Below are positions 26,430-36,680 of a stretch of DNA of 64,000 nucleotides, piece after piece (the stretch's first letter is position 1; each line of letters opens with the position of its first letter). Source of the stretch: Eonycteris spelaea (lineage: Eukaryota; Chordata; Mammalia; Chiroptera; Pteropodidae); assembly GCA_003508835.1 (NCBI GenBank), contig PUFA01000164.1, positions 1 to 64,000 on the forward strand, read 5' to 3'. The translations under genes and the position numbers were made by a program. The notes below the pieces were generated by a model, which did no database searches, had not been told where the DNA came from, and worked only from the letters and a program-made list of their open reading frames with translations.

Positions 26430-26590
26430 ATGTTACTTACCAGTGAGAACACCAAGTGCAAGTCTCAGAGACACTAAGAGACTTGACTGAAATCACAGTT
26501 AGCTAATAGCAGAGCTGGAACCCAAAATAAGGATTTTAAACTTTTATTCCTATATTCCTTTCATTAAACCAATGCTCTATTGTTAGCCTG
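26430..26590 (-). repeat. MIR-like fragment, antisense
   Basis: AAATCACAGTTAGCTAATAGC and AGAGCTGGAACCC, then ATTAAACCAATGCTCTATTG, follow the complement of MIR. Confidence 0.45.
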
Positions 26591-29479
26591 GTTCTGTTTT
26601 GTAATCCAAATCTCAAAAAGAGTCATTCTTGAATCTAACGGTGAGACAGAGATTCAAACTTCTCTGGAAAAGCTTTTGTTTCAATTTTCGAGATTGCATT
26701 AATTAGCTTGGATGCATGAAAAAAAAAAAGTGAGCTTTTTTTCCTTTCTTTTTTTCCTTTCAGCATTTTATTTTGTTGCCATGTAGCTAAAGTAAGGGTA
26801 AATTATATGGTAGTGGTGACTCTGTAACTAGGGTGAATTTTTTTACAAATGTATTGGCTGTACTTGTACACCTCAGCCTCTGATGCTCTCATCACATTTG
26901 TGACTCATAGTTGGAAACCGCACAGCAGTTCAGTTACTGTAACAGAAGAAACCAGTACCTATAAAATTTCAACACTGATATTGGGAGTGACCTAGAACTA
27001 ATCACCAAGGGCAGGGGCTATACCTCAGACCCTTTGCTAGCCCTAGTGTTTGACATTGTACTTCGAACATAATTAAAAATGCAAGTGTTTATTTTGACAC
27101 TAAATGAACACTATATCATGTGTAGAGTTCAAATTAAGACTGATTTAATTAGTACAAATTAATTTAGACATGGAATTTAACTCTAGGCAAAGAATTCATT
27201 TATAAAGATAACCTAATTGTAAAAGAAAGCTAAATAATAAATTATGATTTTCCCTAATCCATTAAATTGAGTAATTCTTAATGAAAGATGCAAATTTAAA
27301 GAGAAGCTGTGACATACAGTTGTTTTACTGACCTTCTTTCATGGTTTGGTACAGGAACACTGGAAACGTAATGAGGCCATGAGGGTTTATGGGGACCATC
27401 CTCATCTAGGATAACTTGAACAATCACTGTAAGAACCTAAAGGATTTGCCTACTCAACCTTATAAGGAATATCTACTAAAAATTCATCCAACTTAGTTTC
27501 CCTCTTTCACTGAGAATTTGGGGCATATTATTCTCTGAGCTGTGAGTGACACACTCAAACACCACAGAGCAGACAAAATGTAGCCAGGGAGTTCTTGTCT
27601 TAGTCTTTATCTTGCTATGTGACTCTTCAGGAACTGTTTAACTTGAGTTAACTCTTTTAGTTCCTTTACCTGAAATGGGAAGTGAAGGTATTTACTCAAA
27701 TCCTGATACACATAAAACACTCTCTACCCCCTCCTTTTATCAAACAAGGCTTCCCTTATTCCACTGAGCTGATGAATAGGGATCACTTACCACTGTTCAC
27801 TCTGGGTATTCTCAAAGGGCATTCTAATTGTCTGCAGTCTCCTGAAGTACTCCCAGGACACTTTCTTGTAATCTAATGGTACCTCAATTACCCATATCAC
27901 TTTCTGAAATTTCCTTAAAATCAAGATCGTCACTGCCCGATTTTCACCACAAGAATCTAGGGTAACAGTTAACCATTGTACAAAATCACAGCATAAAACA
28001 AAATATAAATCCTCAGAAAAAGTGCACTTCTTAGACACCCAGAATGAAGACTTGGTTTCTAAACTGTGTTCTACAAGAGTATGAAATCATTCCTCTTCAT
28101 TAGCTGTTTAGGACCAAAAAAACAAACAAACAAAAACCGTACCAGTTCTTTATCTGCATACAGAAAACACATATTTCTATTTATCAAATTGGGCCTTTTT
28201 CTCTGTCAGTGAATTGGGGTTATACTGTTCAACTGTTACTGGATGAATTAATAATTTCACATTCTCATATGCTAATTATTAAAACTTAGAGGACTATTAA
28301 AAAGCTAGTAGAGACAAGTTTACAAATCAGTGAAAATAAAAAGTTGTTGGTGGTTATTATATTTCCAAAAAATCTTATAAACATCTATATTATTTATTTC
28401 TAGCTTCAAGAAGAAGAAACTGAGTTGGAGAAATGAGTCAATTATATCCATAGCAAGGAGAAAAAAGCTGGAGCTCCTCAGATGAGAGTAATGTGGCTTT
28501 TTTCCCTGCTGCTGAACTTTCCCAAAGCAAATTGGGAATGACATGGTTTTCCTACCTCAAGAAGTATTTCTCTATCTGGGAATGAACATCCTGAAATTTC
28601 CTGTCCAACTAGACTCCTTGCTGGGCGTGTGGGTAGCAGAAGCAATAACCTCTGCCAAGTAAAGCAGCAAAGTGCTACCCGAACTTCTTCATGTGTTCAA
28701 GGGCTTTCCCAAAGCTCTTTCACATTTCGAAATGAGTCAGCAGATCCTAAACTCATTTTCCTCATTTGACCACTATGGAAACGCTGAGGGTGAATGATCC
28801 ACTTACTGACATTGAAATGAGGAATGAGAAAACACAAACTTCTTAGCTCAGTATGATTAGGACTTGTCAGAAAATAAAAACCTTTCCTTTTATAATTAAT
28901 TATTCTGCAGCAGCTACTGCTAAAAAAGCAACAAGAATATCCATTATGCTACTCAAATTCTAATTTTTAAAATATGCTAGAATCCAAAAAATTCAGAGGT
29001 ATTTCTCAAGGAAAAAGTTCTGAAAGAAATAGCATTTTGACAAAAAAAAAAGAAGAAAAACATCCCCTATGTTATCCTTAAGAGGAAAATGTTATATTTG
29101 TGGTAAACATAAAACAGTAATAAAATATGACATTCTCATCCAACAGTTTCAGGATTTTCACTTATGAAATAACATCTTTTGAGTGGTTTAGCAAAGGAAC
29201 TTGGTACAAAAAGGAACACAGGTAGCCTATCAATAAATTAAGCTAATTTTGCATTTGATTTTCTGAGGAAAAAAAAATCTAACCATATCCATTTTGTTAC
29301 AATCAGTGACTTACATTTTTAATACAAATCCCAGGGCAATTTTAAAAGCCTAGAAAGATAAGAGTTAAGATTCAGAAAATGTTGAATTACGAGCAATATT
29401 CTGAAAATGTCCATTTTTCTTTTCTGCCCAACTCTCAGTCCTATTTACTCAATTACGGGAACTGGCCCTCATCGAAGAA

Positions 29480-29640
29480 TTTTTCATTCATTTAAGAACC
29501 CACTATACTACAGTGGGATGCACCCCTAAACAATAGAAATGTGGTCCATGCCCTCAAGGAGCTCACAGTCTAGCAGGTGAGGCAATGTGAAGTACAAACA
29601 GGATGTCAAACTGTACCAGAAATTTTGTGAAATAATTTAA
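29480..29640 (-). mobile_element. Antisense L2/MIR3-like fragment
   Basis: TTCATTCATTTAAGAACCCAC followed by CCATGCCCTCAAGGAGCTCACAG is the complement of the conserved L2/MIR3 3' core. Confidence 0.45.
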
Positions 29641-30189
29641 GGTATTAAACAACAGCTCCCAGCTTTCCTAACCAAATGCAAACTCAGGACAAATTCTTAA
29701 CTGAGAGATAACTAAACAAGACATAGCTCTCACTGATTTTTTTCCTGTTTATGCTTTAGCTAAAACACCTGATGGCAAATAAAATAATACATAACAGGAT
29801 TATTATTCCGATTCTATTACTTATATGTATAAAACTAGTAATCCCTTTTTAAAAGAAAAATCCTAAATATTGATGTTTGTACCCTCACCATTATTTATTT
29901 TTTTTGTCACGTCTATATGGTTTATTCCATTAAATTCATTAGATTTTCAAACAGTGTTGCTTCATAACAGGCATGGTTTATGTCATTTCCCATAAATTTG
30001 AATTGATTTAATAAGACTAAAATTTGCAAACAGATGTTTTATTTTTACACATTTTTAAATTCAATTTTACAAAATATAATGATAGATACCTAGTACTGAA
30101 CACCTACTATAAATTAAGTGGGTTTTTTTTTTTTTTACATAAGTACTTGTAAACCCAAAATCAACTCTCCTCCTGCCCCCCGCCCATAG

Positions 30190-30265
30190 CCTTGACAGGT
30201 ACTATTGGTCTTATTTCACAGATGGGGAAACTGAGGTACTGAGAAGTTAAAGAGTTTCCTACTGA
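30190..30265 (-). repeat. MIR fragment, antisense
   Basis: ACAGGTACTATTGGTCTTATT and CAGATGGGGAAACTGAGG are the complement of the MIR core. Confidence 0.55.
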
Positions 30266-31891
30266 CTAGTTAATTTATTCTCTTATGTATCTTAAATTAA
30301 GCACAGATTTCTCACCCTCCAGGGCTACATGCAGAATTACTCATTGTGCAACATTATAGTAATGTTATAATAATGCAGTTAAAGCTTTCAAGCAACTGGA
30401 GTCCAATAAAACATTTAGGGTATAATAAAACAACTGATTAATCAGTGAAATGAAATGTGAAATAACTTCTTAGGTAAATGGCAAGTACATGGATGGTGTC
30501 TAACTGTGAAGTCTGCTAAGACAGGTAAACCACAACAAACATTGGTACCAGTAACCTCCAAGCCTGGCTGTGTGAAACTCTCTCAAAAAGTTGGAAAATC
30601 ATCTCACACTAAGTAGGGTTGGCCTGGAAACTCATGGAAAAAATGCTGGGTCAGGGAGAGCTTATGTTTTTGTTTTGTTTTATTCTATGTTCAGTGGGGC
30701 CAGTCCTACAGCAGTTCCATGGTGCAGTTATCTCTGCCCCTCCCCCCCCACCCCCAGCTCATGGAAGGATGGTCCACATTTTGAGCACAGAAGCTAGCAC
30801 ACAGAATCAAATAAAGCCGAATCACCACCACCATCATTTTGCAAAAATCGTCAGATGGCTCCAATAAAATACAGAGCTTCATGAGTGAATAGAAATATAA
30901 ACTTGAAAATCTAAAACAAAATGCACATAAATCAAATTGCTTTACACCAGCTTCCTAAAAGCTCTTCTCTGCTGTTGGATATCCAAATGAACAACTCCAT
31001 CCAGTACCCAGAAAGCTTCTAGCGCAAATGAAGCTGAAATCCACCCCGGGGCTAAGTTTTCTTAGGTCCATGGTGTCTTTACAGGCTGTCTTTCCCCTCT
31101 TGTACAGCGGCTCTACAGCACAATAAATTTGCTAAAACTGTTCTTCGGTTGTGGGTAGTAGTATGCTTGCCATTCAATGCCCTACTGTTTTCTTAACACG
31201 CATATGATTACTATTGGTACTCAGTTAAGAGAACATCTTCTGACCTTGAGCGTGCGCGCTAAATAAATTACCTCAGAACGAAAGTGGTGTGATCTCATAA
31301 CAGCATCTGGAGAGAAAAAAGAAAATCGAGACTTCATTTAATTCCCCGTTCTTCATCTGCAGAGTTACTGATGACTTAACCTGGGGGGTGGGGGCTAGGG
31401 TCAGGAAGGCACATTCCAGATGCCTCGAATTCGGTGAGGGGCATCCTATACGGCAGGAGGTTACTAGGCCATCAGTCTGTAAGTGATTTCTCCACGAGAA
31501 GTTTCAGGGGAAGTTCTGGGAGAGTTGGGGAGCGTGCCTTACTTTCTCACCCCTAAGCTCCAACGGTGGATGGGTGAAGGAAAGCTGTCGCAGCCCCGGA
31601 CTCTGCTGCAATTACCCTCAAGGGCTTAAGAAACTGACTCTAAGAATTTGCGTCCGCTCCTCTCCTCCCAGCTCTCTGCATCGCTGTGTTTATCTCAACC
31701 CGGGAGACTGGAGGAAGGGAGTGAGCGCAAAAGAGGCGAGAGACGTTAAATACATAAACGTACTCGGCTTGGGGAGTGGGCAATGATGGAGATAGTGTCA
31801 GTAGCGCAGAAGGGAGCGAGCCGCGCTTCACTCTCCAAATCGGCTTAAATGTCCCTCCTAGCCCGAAGACACACGTCGCAGAGTGTCTTAC

Positions 31892-32072
31892 CTCGGCTCC
31901 TTGAACGACCCGAAAAGACCGATTTCATCGGATGCCTCCCTTTCTGGAGCTTGCGATGCCAGCAGCAGAAGAAGACGATGGTGGCGATGGTGCCCAGCAG
32001 AAGCAACAAGAGGAAGAGGGCACATTGGATGCTGTAGGGTCTCAGCAGGACCAGAAAAGCCGCGGCGATCAT
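31892..32072 (-). CDS. DST: Dystonin (DST), first coding exon of the transmembrane-anchored isoform
   Basis: Seen: the minus strand reads an ATG at 32072-32070 and 60 codons, then a splice donor (GAG|GTAAGA; last exon base 31892, intron GT at 31891-31890), leaving phase 1. The peptide starts MIAAAFLVLLRPYSIQ and ends FSGRSRSR. Residues 17-37 are a Leu/Ile/Val-rich membrane span ending in Phe-Phe-Cys-Cys, followed by a basic stretch (HRKLQKGRH) that suits a cytoplasmic positive-side flank. The ATG has A at -3 and is the first in-frame ATG; upstream in-frame sequence has only a GTG. Known: this N-terminus belongs to the DST/BPAG1 isoform 2 class, whose membrane segment places the actin- and microtubule-linking plakin at perinuclear membranes. 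In the known protein the next exon starts with the rest of an Asp codon, which fits the phase seen here. Later exons lie left of the window. The Cys pair could be acylated; that is inference. Confidence 0.94.
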
Positions 32073-32214
32073 GGTGCGGGCGAGGCGGGGGCAGCTGCGC
32101 GGTGGGGCTGGAGGGCGGCGGCACAGACACCGCGCGGGGCGCACGCCAGAGTGGCGGGCACGGGCGAGCGCGGCTCAGCGCGTCATGCCCGGCGCACGCG
32201 GCCCTGCGCCCAGC

Positions 32215-32219
32215 CCAAT
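32215..32219 (+). promoter_or_regulatory. CCAAT box (NF-Y-type site)
   Basis: The sequence CAGCCCAATGGCTG holds a CCAAT pentamer about 145 bases upstream of the DST start codon. NF-Y sites are common in CpG-island bidirectional promoters and work in either direction. Binding is inferred from the motif only. Confidence 0.45.
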
Positions 32220-32281
32220 GGCTGCGCACCCCGCGCCAGCCGCTCTATGCGAGTGATCCAGGGCGCGGGGAGCGCTTGCCA

Positions 32282-32291
32282 TGACTCAGCA
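32282..32291 (+). promoter_or_regulatory. AP-1 / MARE-type site (TGACTCAGCA)
   Basis: TGACTCA is the AP-1 core, and its extension to TGACTCAGCA also fits a half Maf-recognition/antioxidant-response element. It lies in the island about 210 bases upstream of the DST ATG. One exact 10-base match in a GC-rich island is suggestive, not proof of use. Confidence 0.4.
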
Positions 32292-32502
32292 GACGGCGAC
32301 AAGGCTGGGACTTGGTGGTGGGGAGTCTCTCCCTTCCCTCCCCTGGAACCCCCGCCCCCGTCCGTGCGCAGCCCCCGGGCGCAGTCCCGCCGAGGACGCG
32401 GCGGGCGGGGAGGAGCAGCGCGGCCGCCGCGGCCACCCGGGCCCTGTGCATCGTCTTGCGGGCCGCTGACCTCGGCATCCCGAAGACGGGCGCACGTGGG
32501 TC

Positions 32503-32512
32503 GGGGCGGGGA
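32503..32512 (+). promoter_or_regulatory. GC box (SP1/KLF-type), second one near 32546-32555
   Basis: GGGGCGGGGA matches the SP1/KLF core, and a second G-rich box, GGGGGGCGGG, lies about 40 bases on. Both are in the centre of the CpG island. Such boxes are expected at TATA-less promoters and do not by themselves fix a start site. Confidence 0.4.
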
Positions 32513-32585
32513 CTCGGCGCCGGGGCTGCAGCCGCGGCGGCCCACGGGGGGCGGGAATGGGGCGCCGCGGCGGGGGCTCGGCTGA

Positions 32586-32593
32586 TGACATCA
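32586..32593 (+). promoter_or_regulatory. CRE/ATF-like site (TGACATCA)
   Basis: The octamer TGACATCA differs by one base from the palindromic CRE TGACGTCA and is a known variant bound by ATF/CREB or AP-1 dimers. It lies just before a GC-rich stretch that could be BEND6 5' UTR or the region close to its start site. Function is inferred. Confidence 0.35.
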
Positions 32594-32625
32594 CGGCCGG
32601 GCTGCGGCAGCGCGGGCGCGCGGAC

Positions 32626-32670
32626 ATGGCTGCGGCGGCGGCGGCGGCCGCGGGCTGCGCTCGGGCCTGA
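32626..32670 (+). CDS. Short polyalanine upstream ORF (14 codons) in the CpG island
   Basis: Seen: ATG at 32626, eight alanine codons in a row, then Gly-Cys-Ala-Arg-Ala and TGA at 32668-32670. The (GCG)n tract that makes up the alanines is a typical CpG-island triplet repeat. If the BEND6 transcript starts left of 32,626 this would be an upstream ORF in its 5' UTR; if it starts to the right it is untranscribed promoter DNA. There is no evidence for a stable product. I list it because a GC-rich uORF with an unstable triplet could affect translation. Confidence 0.2.
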   Translation: MAAAAAAAAGCARA

Positions 32671-35385
32671 GCGCCCAGCGCCCTCCCGCGGGGCCGTCCT
32701 CCAGTCCGTGCATTCCGCGGGTGCACGGACCGTGTGCCTCTCAGCTCCCCGACGCTTGGTGCTTCCACCTATCCAGCCTCCCTTGGCCGAATTGCTGGGG
32801 AGCCCGGCGTCAGGGGGCGCCAAGGAGCCAGGGGGAAAACCGTAAGGCGCTGAGGGAGCCTCCAGGCGGTGCTACCCCCAACCTCCCACCTCCCCGCGCT
32901 CCGCCCCGAGGTTGGGGCTTTGGAAGATGCAGCCGGGTGAGCTATTGCTTGCAGGGGGGTTCCTCGCACGCTTAAGCGTGAACACCGGGCAGGGCCTTCC
33001 TGGGAATGGGGGTCCTCCAGGAACGGGAGGCCCACTCATCCAAGCGCCTGTAAACTGGAGCGCTCTCCAATAGAACGCTCGGATCTGCAGACGTGAACTG
33101 TTCCACCCCCAAACTTGGTGCTATTTCGCCGCCGAGAAATGGGCTCTTTAGGTCCTCTTGTATCCATGCGTTTACCGTAAAAGCTTACTCATTTAGCGCA
33201 TTTAAAGGAAGAGGCAATTTCAGATTTAGAGAACTGGCAAATGAATTGGCTGGTAAATGTTTTGGGGGGTGTGAGGAAATAATGATCTGTCACACTTAAA
33301 ATGCACACACTCCCATCTCTCCCTCCTGCCCCCTCCCATTTCTTCATCATCAGCAAAAAGTGTATTGTAGTTGATGGTCGGGAGATTTTACAGTGGTCGC
33401 TGGTGCAATGCCAACGCAGAAGGTATGGCGGGAGCGCTGCAGTGCGCCTTTCTGTGGACGGCCACCGCCACCTGGCAAAGAAGCCGCTGCTGCAGCAGTC
33501 TGCAGCATCTTGCGGCCTTGGCCGGTCGGCCAGGTGCGGTACTGTGTTACGCTGTTCCCAAAGCAATGCTGTGTGGGGCTGTTTTTGTTGTTTTGTTTTA
33601 TTTACTGGCATAAGGAAACGAATTATAATGGCAAGGTAGCACATTACTGCTTTTGTGGAGTTTCTGATAACTACCAAGGTAGACTCTGAAATATTTAAAA
33701 GACTGAAGAAATGGTGTCATGCAAACGTCACTTGTAAAATTCTGAAAAACGAAGAATACATGACATTACTTAAGTTTTGTTATTTACTTGAAGGATCCTA
33801 AAATTAGTTTTTTAACGGTACAAAATCAACTGCACAGCTCTGCATAAAAGCTTAACCACTGATGGTCTTAACAACCTTTAACATATTACCATGTGCAAGC
33901 ATTAAAGGAAACTCAAAAAGCATTGCCTAATGCATTTCTTAAATGCCAAGTCATAAACATGGGAAACAATGGATTAAGTTTTCTCATATACAGCTTGTTT
34001 CCTAAAACAAAGCAAACATTCAAGTTGTTGACATGTCGCATCTCATTCAATTGTGACTTGAAGATGGAAGGAACTTGCTTACAGATGCTGTATAAGGTAG
34101 TAATGTTGGATATCAGAGTGTAGGCTGCACCGCAAGTCAGGAGAGGCTTCACAGGTTTCTGGCTCTCAGGGACTGGTGAGTAGCACTGTATAATTTGCCC
34201 ATTGCTTAAAGGTTTCCCAATACCACAGGGCCCTGCAGTGAGAGACTATTCCTGTCTACTGTGCAGGGGTTATTGGTGAGAATCCTGAGAGCCTGCAATG
34301 TGTGGCACAGCAGGAAAGGAAGAATTCTTTACTACATCTACTCACAGTGGCCTAGTGAAGTAATTTAAAACAACAACACTGAATTAACCTTCTGCAAACA
34401 TTGGGAGAAATAACTAACAGAATTTAGGAAGGTTGTCTTTATATTTTTCACTGACTAAAATTTGTGAGTGAGCCGAAATGGTCTAACTATCCTTGAAACA
34501 CGTCTAAGACCACAAACACATCATAGTAACCAATTTACCCCAAACTCTGCATTTTTAACTGCGGCCATTTATAAGTTTCAAGTGCACACAAGAACATCAT
34601 TTATCTCTCTTGGCCAGCAAATGCTTAACTGCCATGCAGTAGGATTATAGATATTTATATTTAGATGCGTTCATTTCTGTTCTTTGCATCGGTTATCTCA
34701 AGGATGTGAATAATAAGCAAACCTGATCATTGAATGAATTTAGTATTTAGGATCCATTATTATTTTCTAATTTGTTTGTTGATAATTTATCATTTCCTTT
34801 TCCAAATAGTGGCATGTTATTAATTGCTTCTTTCTGTGTAGTTCTGTGATGCCTAATGCATTGTGGAATTCGATAAATATTAAATCAGCCAATCAATCCT
34901 TTTTGGAAGTTTTTAATAGAATTCATACATCGTTTTCCCGGTAGATTTTCATTTAAAAAGAATAATTGACATTGTCTCAAAGTCACAAAAATTTTAAGTT
35001 TGGGGTTAGGAGTGGAGGAGGTAGGCTTTTGGCCAAATCTTCACACCAGGAAATGAAAAATCAAAATGGAAATGTATATATAATTTTTTTGACTTTCTAT
35101 CATAGTGAGTTAGCACTGTCACCCAATAGAAGCCAAATGAGTCCAGGAGAATAGTTAAGAGAGTTTTGTATCGGGTACGTAGAAGATGATCCATCATGCA
35201 GCCCTTCTTTCTTTTAGATTCTCAACTAAATTGAGAACACACACAAAGAACCAAAAGGAAATTAAAAATATTAACTTTACTCAGGTAAAGTCAGATTGCA
35301 GAATATGGCTTAGACCCAAGGCCAAAATGGGGCATCGTATTCCTCTTCCCCTGACTCAGCATGTCCGGTCATAGCTGAAGAACTA

Positions 35386-35681
35386 CAGTTGACCTTTTAA
35401 AAACATGGGTTTGAACTGCATGGGTCCACTTACACACAGATTTTTTTTTTAATGCTGTGAATTTATTTTATGATTTTTAAATACTGTATTTTACTTTACA
35501 GTAAGAATATAATATATAAAAATCTAACATACATAATTTGAGTTAATCAATTGTTTGTTATCAGTAATGCTTCCAGTCAATAGTAGGCTATTAGTGCTTA
35601 AGTTTGGGGGGATTCAAAAGTTATATGTGGATTTTTAACTGTATGGGGAGTTGATGCCCGAAGTCTTGTAAGGGTCAACTC
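35386..35681 (+). mobile_element. Tigger/MER28-like DNA transposon (non-autonomous)
   Basis: Terminal inverted repeats CAGTTGACC (35386-35394) and GGTCAACTC (35673-35681) with TA on both sides (35384-35385, 35682-35683), the target duplication of the pogo/Tc1-mariner group. The interior has GGGTTTGAACTGCATGGGTC and TCCAGTCAATAGTAGGCTAT, as in MER28/Tigger2-type elements. No transposase. Confidence 0.85.
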
Positions 35682-35859
35682 TATAGTCCTTCTCAGATAG
35701 AGCAAGAAGGAACCCAGCATTACTAATTTCCCTCTTACCTGGAGACCAGAGGCTAAAAGCCTGACATTGTCCAATCCACAAGGCATTCTGCATGAGTGAG
35801 CAAGAGGTAGGACCATGTTTAAGAAAGGACCTTTTATAATTCAGCCCATTAGTGGCTGG

Positions 35860-36680
35860 CAGGCTCTCCCCAGTTTACCTCATCATGAAGTCATTCCATC
35901 TCCCAAAGATAAGAGTAAGGGGCTTTAATAAAATGGAGAAATATCTGTAGGACTTCCCTTGAGGTAGGTTGCAAGTTGTGGCACAAATACCTAATTTATG
36001 GATCAGGAAGAAGAAAAGGCTCCACCCTAAGCTGTGTAATGGCCAATTGAAAGAAAGGGAGAAATTGCAGATGACTCGAGTTTTGAACTAGGAGGAAGTT
36101 TTGAAGGGGAAGATGACAGTTTTAGACCCACTGAGGTGGAAGTGTCAGGACGTCCATGTGAAATTATCCAGCAAGCCCATAGAAATATGGGTGGAGAGGT
36201 CGGAACCAGAGACAGGAGTCATCAACATAAATTATAGTTGAAGTCATAGGAATGGATGAAATGACTAAGGAAGAGAAACTAATAGAATCATACGTTTGGA
36301 GACAGTTTCCATTTATGGACTGGAAAAGGAAAACAGAAGGCAAGACCATGGAAGCCTAGTGAGTGTTCCAGATGTGGCTTACTACAACAAATGCACAAAC
36401 GGGAGGTTAAAGAGAGTGAGGACTGCATACTGGTGACTAGGAGACCTTTGGAAAGATTCCAGAGAATCGATTTGTTGTAGCGGAAGAGGCTAAAGCCAGA
36501 GTAATGGTTTGAAGAGGGTAAAGTAGATGAAAAAGAAGGAGAGCCGCTGTCCACAATCTTTGGAGTTTAAAAGGGATGAGGAGAAATGCAGTTTAAAGCC
36601 TGAATAGAGGCCAAGAAAGGTCCTTTTGTCAGAATAGGAGTACTGAATAAGTTCCATGGAACTTGGTAGAGGGAACCAGC
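35860..36680 (-). mobile_element. Antisense L2 ORF2 relic
   Basis: GGAATGGATGAAATGACTAAG, GAAGAGGCTAAAGCCAGAGTAA and GTAGATGAAAAAGAAGGAGA follow the complement of the L2 reverse-transcriptase region in order. Strongly diverged, no open frame. Confidence 0.5.

Larger units (their letters stand above)
1..31891 (-). other. DST: DST intron 1 (partial); no other gene exon recognised
   Basis: This stretch starts with the donor GT at 31891-31890 (minus strand) and runs past the left edge. I saw no second DST coding exon; the expected continuation after SRSR (Asp-Ala-Val-Leu...) was not found. It holds L1, L2, MIR, LTR and hAT relics listed separately, one NPM1 retrocopy and several CA repeats. About 3,250-4,650, 4,700-6,080, 9,900-13,900 (apart from 11,530-11,860), 15,210-16,550, 25,250-26,120 and 26,600-31,840 show no gene and, apart from scattered short MIR/L2-like bits, nothing I can name. 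ORFs there are short and lack coding features. Confidence 0.8.
31850..33080. promoter_or_regulatory. CpG-island bidirectional promoter between DST and BEND6
   Basis: Seen: GC content and CpG density rise sharply here against an AT-rich surround, most strongly at about 32,040-32,700, with no TATA box in a usable place. The island covers the DST first coding exon on the minus strand, and the next exons to the right on the plus strand belong to BEND6. It contains a CCAAT box, a TGACTCAGCA site, GC boxes and a CRE-like site (listed separately). Known: DST and BEND6 are divergent neighbours in human. Inference: one nucleosome-depleted island fires both ways, giving the DST 5' UTR leftward (upstream of 32072) and the non-coding BEND6 exon 1 rightward. 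I cannot place either transcription start to the base. Confidence 0.88.

Noticed and set aside
32073..32144. N-terminal extension of the DST frame by 24 residues
   Set aside because: It would have to start at a GTG; the first ATG in frame is at 32072 with A at -3, and the known isoform starts there.
31883..32845. Many long overlapping ORFs on both strands (up to 217 codons) in the CpG island
   Set aside because: GC-rich DNA has few stop codons, so long frames arise by chance. They are Arg/Ala/Pro/Gly-rich, overlap on both strands and match no domain. Only the DST frame is supported by a known protein and a donor.
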